Below, one piece after another: positions 17,965 through 24,291 of a stretch of 64,000 bases of DNA. Within the stretch, counting starts at the first letter, position 1. Each line of letters opens with the position of its first letter. Below the pieces are notes generated by a model. That model worked only from the letters and a program-made list of their open reading frames with translations, did not search any database and was not told where the DNA came from. A program made the position numbers and the translations under genes. Origin of the DNA: Fibrobacter sp. UWR4 (GTDB lineage Bacteria; Fibrobacterota; Fibrobacteria; Fibrobacterales; Fibrobacteraceae); NCBI RefSeq assembly GCF_003149045.1, contig NZ_QGDU01000013.1, positions 1 to 64,000 of the forward strand. Direction: 5' to 3'.

Positions 17965-19476
17965 ATGCTTGATCTTTTTAAAAGAATGACTATTGCCGCA
18001 GCCGTCACAGCGACGGTCGTTTTTGCTGCACCCAAGCCGCTCACTGTTTGGATTATGCCCAACGGAGCGTCTCCGCAAGAAAAACTGGAGCAGCGTCTGG
18101 ACCTGTTTACCAAGAAGACAGGCATTCCCACCAATGTTCAGGTTTTAGACTGGGGCGAAGCCTGGAGCAGAATCTCTCTGGCTCTGGAAGGACGACAGGA
18201 AGCACCGGATGTCCTGCAGCTAGGAACAACCTGGATTCCCCATTTCGCCATCCGCAATAAAATCAAGCCCTTGAACAGCTGGCTCAAGGAAATCAAGCCT
18301 AGTCGTTTCGTCCCCGTGAGCTGGAACACGACTCACATCGATTCGGACACCACCATCTATTCAGTCCCCTGGTTTATTGACATCCGCCCGATTCTTGCCA
18401 ACAAGCGCATCCTCAAGAAAAACGGGATTACCAAGGAATCTGTCTCCACCTACGAAGGCTTTAGGGAGGCCCTTAAGAAAATCAACGACAGCCAGGAAAT
18501 CCTGGACAATGGGTTGAAAGTCCGTGCCTATTCCTTCCCTGGCAAGAGCGACTGGAACATTCCCCATAATTTTGCACCCTGGGTCTGGAGTAACGGAGGC
18601 TCCTTCATCGAAAAGGATGAAGAAGGTAAATGGCATTCCAACATCCTGAGCCCAAAAACGCTCAACGGAATCCGAGCCTACTTACACTTCGTACGCGATG
18701 GACTTGTATCTGCAGAAGATCTCCAGTTCAATACCGCCCAGGTGGCCCAACTGTTCAACAATGGTGAATTGGCTTTTATCGTCAGCACATCCGAAATCGT
18801 GATGCAGACCCATTTTGACGGTTCCCAGGGAGGACTTGCAAACGCCCGTATCGGACAGGATTCGGTAATGGTGTTGCCTATCCCCAGCGGAACAGCCGGG
18901 TCCGTCAGCTTTATTGGCGGTAGCAACCTGGCAATCCCTGCCAGCAACAACCGTCCCGAAGCGAAGGATCTGCTGCTATTCCTGGTAAGCGACGAAAACC
19001 AGGACGCCTATACCAAGCAAATCGGATTCCTCCCGACTAGCAAGAACGTTCTTGAAAGCTGGGCTGAAGACGAGAACTACAAGATCCTGGTTCAAGGTCT
19101 GGAAACGGGACGAACCTACGCCACCATTCCTGAATGGGGCGAACTGGAACAAATCCTCGTAAGCATGTTCAGCAGCGTCTGGGACAATATGGAAATTCCG
19201 TCCCTCTACTCCGAAGAAAAGCTTTACAATCTGTTCTCCACATACTCTCTTGAAATCGACAAGAAGCTGAATTATCCCACGACCAATTCCATGACTTTGG
19301 CTGAATTCAAGGAAATCTGGACGCAGAAAAAGACCGATAGTTTAGATAAGACAATCGATGAAGAAGTTGTTAAGGACGCCATTATTTCCGACAATTTGAA
19401 AAAGGCTCCCTTCGTATTTATCACTATCCTTGTAATAAGCTTCCTCGTGAACTTCGCAAGAAAACGAAAGAAATAA
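17965..19476 (+). CDS. Membrane-tethered extracellular solute-binding protein
   Basis: 503 residues of the ABC sugar-binding (family 1) type. A signal sequence (1-22) is followed by the binding domain: PLTVWIMPNG, a VLDWGEAWSRIS segment, APDVLQLGTTWIPHFA and the AFIVSTSEIV hinge strand. Unlike usual binding proteins it ends in a membrane helix (about 478-498, APFVFITILVISFLVNFA) with a basic tail, so it should stay anchored in the inner membrane facing the periplasm. No ABC permease or ATPase gene is nearby. A Cache-HAMP-GGDEF gene follows 25 bp later, suggesting it presents a ligand to that sensor. Start ATG 17965 has a good AGGGAG site. Confidence 0.85.
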   Translation: MLDLFKRMTIAAAVTATVVFAAPKPLTVWIMPNGASPQEKLEQRLDLFTKKTGIPTNVQVLDWGEAWSRISLALEGRQEAPDVLQLGTTWIPHFAIRNKIKPLNSWLKEIKPSRFVPVSWNTTHIDSDTTIYSVPWFIDIRPILANKRILKKNGITKESVSTYEGFREALKKINDSQEILDNGLKVRAYSFPGKSDWNIPHNFAPWVWSNGGSFIEKDEEGKWHSNILSPKTLNGIRAYLHFVRDGLVSAEDLQFNTAQVAQLFNNGELAFIVSTSEIVMQTHFDGSQGGLANARIGQDSVMVLPIPSGTAGSVSFIGGSNLAIPASNNRPEAKDLLLFLVSDENQDAYTKQIGFLPTSKNVLESWAEDENYKILVQGLETGRTYATIPEWGELEQILVSMFSSVWDNMEIPSLYSEEKLYNLFSTYSLEIDKKLNYPTTNSMTLAEFKEIWTQKKTDSLDKTIDEEVVKDAIISDNLKKAPFVFITILVISFLVNFARKRKK

Positions 19477-19501
19477 AAAAACGAACTTATCACGGTAAAC
19501 C

Positions 19502-21274
19502 ATGCAGGAACACAGCGTAAAATTTTCAAGAAGCATCATTCTTAAGTGCATCTTGATTTTGACGATCTCCATGACCTTCGCGGTCCTGTGTGGTGTTTAC
19601 GTCTATACCCAAAAACAGATGACGGAAATCGTGGAAAGGGCTTTTTCCAACGGAAAGAACATGCTAACCCAAAAGGCCCTTTTCGCCAATGACGAAATGG
19701 TCCAATTTGGCAGACGCCTTAAGCTTTTGGCAAGGACCTCCGAAATCCAGAGCATGGCCCCCATTGTTGTTGCGGGCTATCTCAAGAGCTATTCCGTTTC
19801 GGACCTATTCAATAAATCCGAGCTGATTACCATTTACGACAGAACCGGAAACTTCGTCTGCAACAATTCAATGATCGGCACGGAAAGTGTAAACGCCTAT
19901 CCCGTAGACTTTTCAAGACTGACGCCGCACAAGGCATACTTCTCCCCTTGGTATAGAGACACCTCCGACCCCTATCCCAAGAGAACAGTCGGCATCAACA
20001 TTACCAACCGCGCACAAGGCGACGGTAACTTGGTCGCCGTATTTTCCGCAAGTCGCATCTGGAAAAAACTGGAATCCACAACCCCAAGTCAACACGAAAT
20101 TCTAGTTGCAGTCAACGGCAATGGTGAAATTCTTTATCATCCCGATTTGAACACCTGGGTCACCTCGCCTCACAAGATTTCCGAACTGGGACTGAATATC
20201 CCGAACATAAAGACATATAGCGTAACCAAGCCTGAGTTCATTACATCCCTCAAGAATAAACAGTATCTAGTCAACTTCGATTACAATTCCGACTACGACT
20301 TCGGGCTTTTCCTTTTCCAGCCCAAAAGCGACATTGACGCACAGGCTGCAACTACCAAGCAGATTAGCATCGTCATCATGATCGTTTTCATCTTCGTGAT
20401 TACCATCATGGCTATCTGGATGTATCGACTTCTTGGCCGCCCCCTGAACAACTTGATCTACCACATTAGCCGAATTTCTAACGGTGAACTGGATATTGCA
20501 GAAATCAAGGTCGGAAACCGAAAGGATGAAATCGGACGACTGGCGGCAACCTTCAACCAGATGCACGATACCATTAGACGTCAGATTGAAGAGTTGAATT
20601 CCCATAGAGACTTGCTGGAACAGGAAGTCAAGGAACGCACCAAGGAACTTGAGGAAGCGAACCGAAGACTGGATCTGATTTCCAAGACGGATGAACTGAC
20701 CGGACTTCCAAACCGTCGCGAAATGAACGAAACCATCGCCAACGAAATTGGAAGAACACAGCGCACCAACAAGCCCTTCTGTTTCATCTTTATTGACATT
20801 GACCACTTCAAGGCAATCAACGACACTTATGGTCACGCCTGCGGTGATGAAATCCTGAAAGCGGTTGCCCTGAACATTCGTGGGCTTCTGCGGAAGTACG
20901 ATGTATTCGCACGCTATGGTGGCGAAGAATTCCTGACCCTGCTTCCGGAAACGGACCTGGATGGTGCCGCCGTAGTCGCAGAACGTTTCCGCCGTAAGAT
21001 CGAGATGATGACTGTCCACTACGGAGACTACACAATCAACGTAACCATTACCTTGGGCGTATCCCGCTTCGACCATCGCCTGGGTGCCGACAGAAGCATC
21101 CAGATGGCAGACAAGGCTCTGTACCAGGGTAAGGAGTCGGGTCGTAACCAAGTAGTGGTATGGCAACCAGAATGGGTGACAGAAGCCGACTACGAAGCAG
21201 CAGCTATTGAACTTGCTGAATTCAAGAAGAAGCAGGAAAGAGATGCCGCAACTGCAGAAAACAAATCAAAATAA
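19502..21274 (+). CDS. Cache-HAMP-GGDEF diguanylate cyclase
   Basis: Transmembrane c-di-GMP synthase of 590 residues. Order: membrane helix (about 13-33), periplasmic double-Cache-like sensor (about 35-280), second helix (about 284-306), HAMP (about 307-360), a coiled coil (IEELNSHRDLLEQEVKERTK) and GGDEF (about 400-565). The active site is RYGGEEF, FIDIDHFKAINDTYGH is intact, and an inhibitory RxxD site (RKYD) lies five residues before GGEEF. So both catalysis and product inhibition look possible. It lies 25 bp after the tethered solute-binding protein gene and is probably co-transcribed. A Lys/Glu-rich tail follows the GGDEF domain. Confidence 0.92.
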   Translation: MQEHSVKFSRSIILKCILILTISMTFAVLCGVYVYTQKQMTEIVERAFSNGKNMLTQKALFANDEMVQFGRRLKLLARTSEIQSMAPIVVAGYLKSYSVSDLFNKSELITIYDRTGNFVCNNSMIGTESVNAYPVDFSRLTPHKAYFSPWYRDTSDPYPKRTVGINITNRAQGDGNLVAVFSASRIWKKLESTTPSQHEILVAVNGNGEILYHPDLNTWVTSPHKISELGLNIPNIKTYSVTKPEFITSLKNKQYLVNFDYNSDYDFGLFLFQPKSDIDAQAATTKQISIVIMIVFIFVITIMAIWMYRLLGRPLNNLIYHISRISNGELDIAEIKVGNRKDEIGRLAATFNQMHDTIRRQIEELNSHRDLLEQEVKERTKELEEANRRLDLISKTDELTGLPNRREMNETIANEIGRTQRTNKPFCFIFIDIDHFKAINDTYGHACGDEILKAVALNIRGLLRKYDVFARYGGEEFLTLLPETDLDGAAVVAERFRRKIEMMTVHYGDYTINVTITLGVSRFDHRLGADRSIQMADKALYQGKESGRNQVVVWQPEWVTEADYEAAAIELAEFKKKQERDAATAENKSK

Positions 21275-21300
21275 AGACGCCACCCACCTACAAAACATTC

Positions 21301-21330
21301 AAGCCGACTCCCCCGAGCCGGCTTTTTTAT
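21301..21330 (+). terminator. Terminator after the diguanylate cyclase gene
   Basis: AAGCCG (21301-21306) pairs with CGGCTT (21319-21324), with an inner CTC/GAG pairing, followed by TTTTTT. Confidence 0.8.
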
Positions 21331-21348
21331 TTAACAAGAACAAGGTTT

Positions 21349-21422
21349 CGCAAACGTAAGCGGAGCGCATTGTTTGCTGGGGTGGGGGTCCAGGGGGCGG
21401 GGAACAGCCCCGCCCCTTGCAT
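21349..21422. repeat. GC-rich dispersed repeat, copy A
   Basis: Opens with a TGCAAA-like palindromic part (CGCAAACGTAAGCGGAGCGC), then GGGGTGGGGGTCCAG, and ends with GGGCGGGG-AACAG-CCCCGCCC and TTGCAT. A near-identical copy lies at 55367-55440. Both are intergenic. Confidence 0.8.
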
Positions 21423-21430
21423 CATAAACA

Positions 21431-21465
21431 AAAAAAGGTTCGCAACTTTCGTTACGAACCTTTTT
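21431..21465 (-). terminator. Terminator of tRNA-Pro
   Basis: On the minus strand AAAAGGTTCG and CGAACCTTTT pair around a short loop, followed by further T. It starts directly after the tRNA 3' end. Confidence 0.88.
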
Positions 21466-21466
21466 A

Positions 21467-21540
21467 TCGGGATGACTGAATTCGAATCAGCGACCTCTTG
21501 AACCCCATTCAAGCGCTCTACCAGGCTGAGCTACATCCCG
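21467..21540 (-). tRNA. tRNA-Pro (anticodon GGG)
   Basis: 74 nt on the minus strand. The acceptor CGGGATG pairs with CATCCCG, with A73 at 21467. The D arm is AGCTCAGCCTGGTAGAGC, the anticodon stem CTTGA/TCAAG encloses ATGGGGT with anticodon GGG, and the T arm has TTCGAAT. CCA is not encoded. A TTGCAA / TAACTTTG promoter lies just upstream. Confidence 0.95.
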
Positions 21541-21561
21541 AGGACTCAATTAAGAGTAGAC

Positions 21562-21591
21562 CAAAGTTAGTTAATATTCCGTTTTTTGCAA
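21562..21591 (-). promoter_or_regulatory. Promoter of tRNA-Pro (TTG / TAnnTTTG type)
   Basis: On the minus strand TTGCAA (21591-21586), 16 bp, then TAACTTTG (21569-21562), about 21 bp before the mature tRNA. This matches the Bacteroidetes-type -33/-7 consensus. Confidence 0.7.
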
Positions 21592-21628
21592 GGCGAAACA
21601 CTAAAAAAAATTGATTTTTTCCGATTTT

Positions 21629-22372
21629 TTACTTCCAGAAGCCTATAACCAGTACTTCGGGCGTTGCATTGGGATATTTCTTACTCTTGAAGCTTACGAT
21701 CTTACGAATGCTCCGCTGTTTCAGTTCCCATCCTTCGCGGCTCAATCCCTTGGTAGAAAGGGTGATTTTCAAGGCAGGGATCTTGCCCCCTTCCTTGACC
21801 TTGCCGTCAGCGTCGACCTTGACCTTCACGTTCTTGGTCTTAATGGAAAAGTCCTTGGCGGCTTCTTCGGAAAGGGTCAGATCCGGACGGGCCTTCCTGT
21901 CGGTTTCCCAAACATAGAACGTCCAATCACGAGATTCACCGGCAGTGTAATAGCCAGTGTCAAACATCTTTTCGTTAAAGAAGAAGGGAGCCTTGACCAC
22001 ACCATCCATGGATGTCAGATAAGTCTTGCCATCAGTTCCCACAAGAACCACCGTGGGACTTACCGGACCTTCCATAGCGGAAAAATCCAGGTCAAATTCT
22101 ATTACCAGGGCGCTCTTATTCTTTACAGTAGAGGGGTACTTAAAATTGGAACAACCAATGCCCTGGCACATTACCGTTTCCAGATTGAGATCCTTTCCGG
22201 AAACATTGGCTCCCTTCAAAACAAAGTGCTTCACATCGCCCTGGTTCACTTCACCGATCTGGTAAACGGCAGGGGTAAACAGAATAGCGTCGGCAGCGAA
22301 TGCCTGGGCGGCGAGGGCCGTAGCGAAAACGGATGCGCAAAGAACTGCGCGAGAGTTAAAAATTTTCTTCAT
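21629..22372 (-). CDS. Secreted DUF1573-like protein
   Basis: 247 residues with a signal peptide ending near QAFA. The next 100 residues (VYQIGEVNQGDVKHFVLKG, then a strand with CQGIGC and VIEFDLDF) resemble the DUF1573 Ig-like domain in strand order and Cys placement. A second, lysine-rich beta domain follows. Function is unknown. ATG 22372 starts the signal peptide; an in-frame TTG at 22387 is less likely. It is monocistronic, between tRNA-Pro and the methyltransferase remnant. Confidence 0.7.
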   Translation of the reverse strand: MKKIFNSRAVLCASVFATALAAQAFAADAILFTPAVYQIGEVNQGDVKHFVLKGANVSGKDLNLETVMCQGIGCSNFKYPSTVKNKSALVIEFDLDFSAMEGPVSPTVVLVGTDGKTYLTSMDGVVKAPFFFNEKMFDTGYYTAGESRDWTFYVWETDRKARPDLTLSEEAAKDFSIKTKNVKVKVDADGKVKEGGKIPALKITLSTKGLSREGWELKQRSIRKIVSFKSKKYPNATPEVLVIGFWK

Positions 22373-22453
22373 GGTCTGAATATACAAACTTTATGTAGGT
22401 TGCGCAAATCTATTTAGGATAAGGTTGAGCAAATTTGAATGAAGCAGCGCAGA

Positions 22454-22798
22454 TTACGCCTTGGTGTAAATGACCACGAAGCTCTTACCTTTTACGATAT
22501 CCTTGATCTGGACATTTTCAAAGCCGGCCTGACGACCAAAATCCATCAGCTGTTCCGGTTCAAACTTCTTGAACCCCTTCTTGGTGTAGGAAAGCTTGTC
22601 CAGCCATTCCCTGGTGTAGACCACATTATAGAAGGTTGCACCAGGTTTCAGCACACGGCGAATTTCGGAGAGGCCTTTTACCGTGTCCGACCAGAAATAG
22701 ACGGTGTTGATGACATTCATGATAATGCAGCAGACCTTCCCCACGAAACCGCGAGGATTTCCGAACTGCGAGCCGATATAATCTGTGAATTTCGACAT
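22454..22798 (-). pseudogene. SAM methyltransferase with its cofactor-binding core deleted
   Basis: 114 residues. The first 24 (MSKFTDYIGSQFGNPRGFVG...) look like the N-terminus of a class I methyltransferase. They run directly into INTVYFWSD, normally found after the Rossmann core, and continue through EIRRVLKPG and the C-terminal part. About 65-90 residues containing the glycine-rich SAM motif and the acidic ribose-binding residue are missing, while the frame is kept. It should not bind SAM in the normal way, so I treat it as a decayed gene. It could be a small protein with another role. The next gene is divergent. Confidence 0.7.
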
Positions 22799-22855
22799 GA
22801 TTGTGCGACCTTTTAACGAAGGTAAAGCTAGCATTTTTTATTTTTGTAAACCGAT

Positions 22856-23485
22856 ATGAGTCCGAATCCAAACACAGTTCATCCCATCGCTGGGTACGAT
22901 AAAGAAATCTACGTGAAACCCACCATCAAAAATCCAAACATCGTCGTTGGGGATTTCACCTATATAGCTGATTCGGATTTCGAAAGTCATGTCACCCATT
23001 TCTACCCTTGGAGCAGGGATAAGCTGATTATCGGCAAATTTTGCCAAATTGCCGCAGGCGTTGAATTCGTCATGAACGACGCCAACCATCAGATGAATTC
23101 CGTTTCCACATTTCCTTTCTACACCCTTGAAGGTTGGAACATGAAGCCACCCAAGGCTGAAGACATGCCGCTCAAGGGCAACACTGTCATTGGGAATGAC
23201 GTATGGATCGGTCAAAACGCCACCATACTCCCGGGTACACAAATTGGAGACGGAGCCATCATCGGAGCAAGCAGCGTTGTGTGCGGGAAAGTCGAGCCCT
23301 ATACAATCATTGCAGGAAACCCAGCAAAACCTATCCGCAAGCGATTTGACGACGAACTGATTAGTATGATGCAAAAATGGAAATGGTGGGACAAATCCAT
23401 TGAAGAAATCAATAGTTTGATTCCAATTCTCACCAACAGCAATCTCGAAATCGTCAAAGAAAAAATCAAAGAGTTTTTGAAATGA
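22856..23485 (+). CDS. Vat/CatB-like xenobiotic acetyltransferase
   Basis: 209 residues, a left-handed beta-helix acetyltransferase of the streptogramin A / chloramphenicol (xenobiotic) group. Family marks are PNPNTVHPI at the start, KLIIGKFCQIAAGVEFVMND then ANHQMNSVSTFPF with the catalytic His, GNDVWIGQNATILPG, GAIIGASSVV, IIAGNPAKPIRKRF and KWWDKSIEEI. Length and motif order match Vat proteins closely, so acetyl transfer from acetyl-CoA is likely. Whether the substrate is an antibiotic cannot be told. No ribosome binding site is seen; TATTTTTG begins 17 bases before the ATG. Its stop overlaps the gph start (ATGA). Confidence 0.85.
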   Translation: MSPNPNTVHPIAGYDKEIYVKPTIKNPNIVVGDFTYIADSDFESHVTHFYPWSRDKLIIGKFCQIAAGVEFVMNDANHQMNSVSTFPFYTLEGWNMKPPKAEDMPLKGNTVIGNDVWIGQNATILPGTQIGDGAIIGASSVVCGKVEPYTIIAGNPAKPIRKRFDDELISMMQKWKWWDKSIEEINSLIPILTNSNLEIVKEKIKEFLK

Positions 23486-24291
23486 CATCTTCCACAGAAC
23501 TGAAAGAACTATTGGACCACAAGGAACTGTTCATTTTTGACCTGGACGGCACCATGTTCAATTCTCTGGGGGACTTGGCTCCCGCGGTGAATTACGCCTT
23601 GAAGGCATTTGGCGTCCAGCAGATTTCAAAAGACAATGTAAGAAGTTGCATCGGGAATGGTTCTAGAAATTTGATTCGCAGGTCTGTGGCATCGGGCCTT
23701 ATGTTTGCCGCAGGAAAAACCGCCGGCGAGCCCATTGCAGGTAAAAGCAACGCCGAACATCTGGATGTTAGGAATGCAGAAGCTGTCGCCGCAGTATTAG
23801 AAAGCGCTGGCTTTGATGAAGCAAAAATTGACGAAGTCCTGAAAACTTATTCCAATTATTACTGGGAACATTGCACCGAAGATACGGAACCTTACGAAGG
23901 GGTCATCGAAATTATCAAACGCATCAACGCCCTTGGTAAAAATGCAGCCATGCTTACCAACAAGCCGGAACTTCCCGCCAAGAAAATTTTGGCGAAGTTC
24001 GGATTGATTGGCGGCGAAAGCGCTGACCTTATTTCAGCATACCTTTGTGGAGACACCTCACCGGAGCGCAAGCCCTCCCCTGCAGGCATTTTCGCCATCA
24101 TGAATCAATTCGGAATTGCAGCCGAAAAAGCCGTCATGATTGGAGATGACACTCCTGACGTAATGGCGGCAAAAAACGCTGGCATCGACAGCATCATCTG
24201 CCTGAAAGGGTTCGGCCGACCTGAGAATTTACTGCCCTTGGAGCCCAAGTACACCGCGGGCCACATCAAGGATTTTGCAGAATTACTTTAA
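23482..24291 (+). CDS. gph: HAD-family phosphoglycolate phosphatase
   Basis: 269 residues. HAD motif I is FDLDGTMFNS, motif II is in AAMLTNKP, the motif III lysine is near GDTSPERKPSP, and motif IV is MIGDDTPDVMAAKNAG. The helical cap carries an extra stretch of about 45 residues (around 75-120, rich in Ala/Gly), which makes it longer than most Gph proteins. It probably hydrolyses 2-phosphoglycolate, but other small sugar phosphates are possible. It overlaps the acetyltransferase gene by 4 bases and converges with the next gene, overlapping it by 9 bases. Confidence 0.85.
   Translation: MTSSTELKELLDHKELFIFDLDGTMFNSLGDLAPAVNYALKAFGVQQISKDNVRSCIGNGSRNLIRRSVASGLMFAAGKTAGEPIAGKSNAEHLDVRNAEAVAAVLESAGFDEAKIDEVLKTYSNYYWEHCTEDTEPYEGVIEIIKRINALGKNAAMLTNKPELPAKKILAKFGLIGGESADLISAYLCGDTSPERKPSPAGIFAIMNQFGIAAEKAVMIGDDTPDVMAAKNAGIDSIICLKGFGRPENLLPLEPKYTAGHIKDFAELL

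Noticed and set aside
17965-19476. Complete ABC sugar importer
   Set aside because: No permease or ATPase gene lies within several kilobases and the binding protein carries its own membrane anchor.
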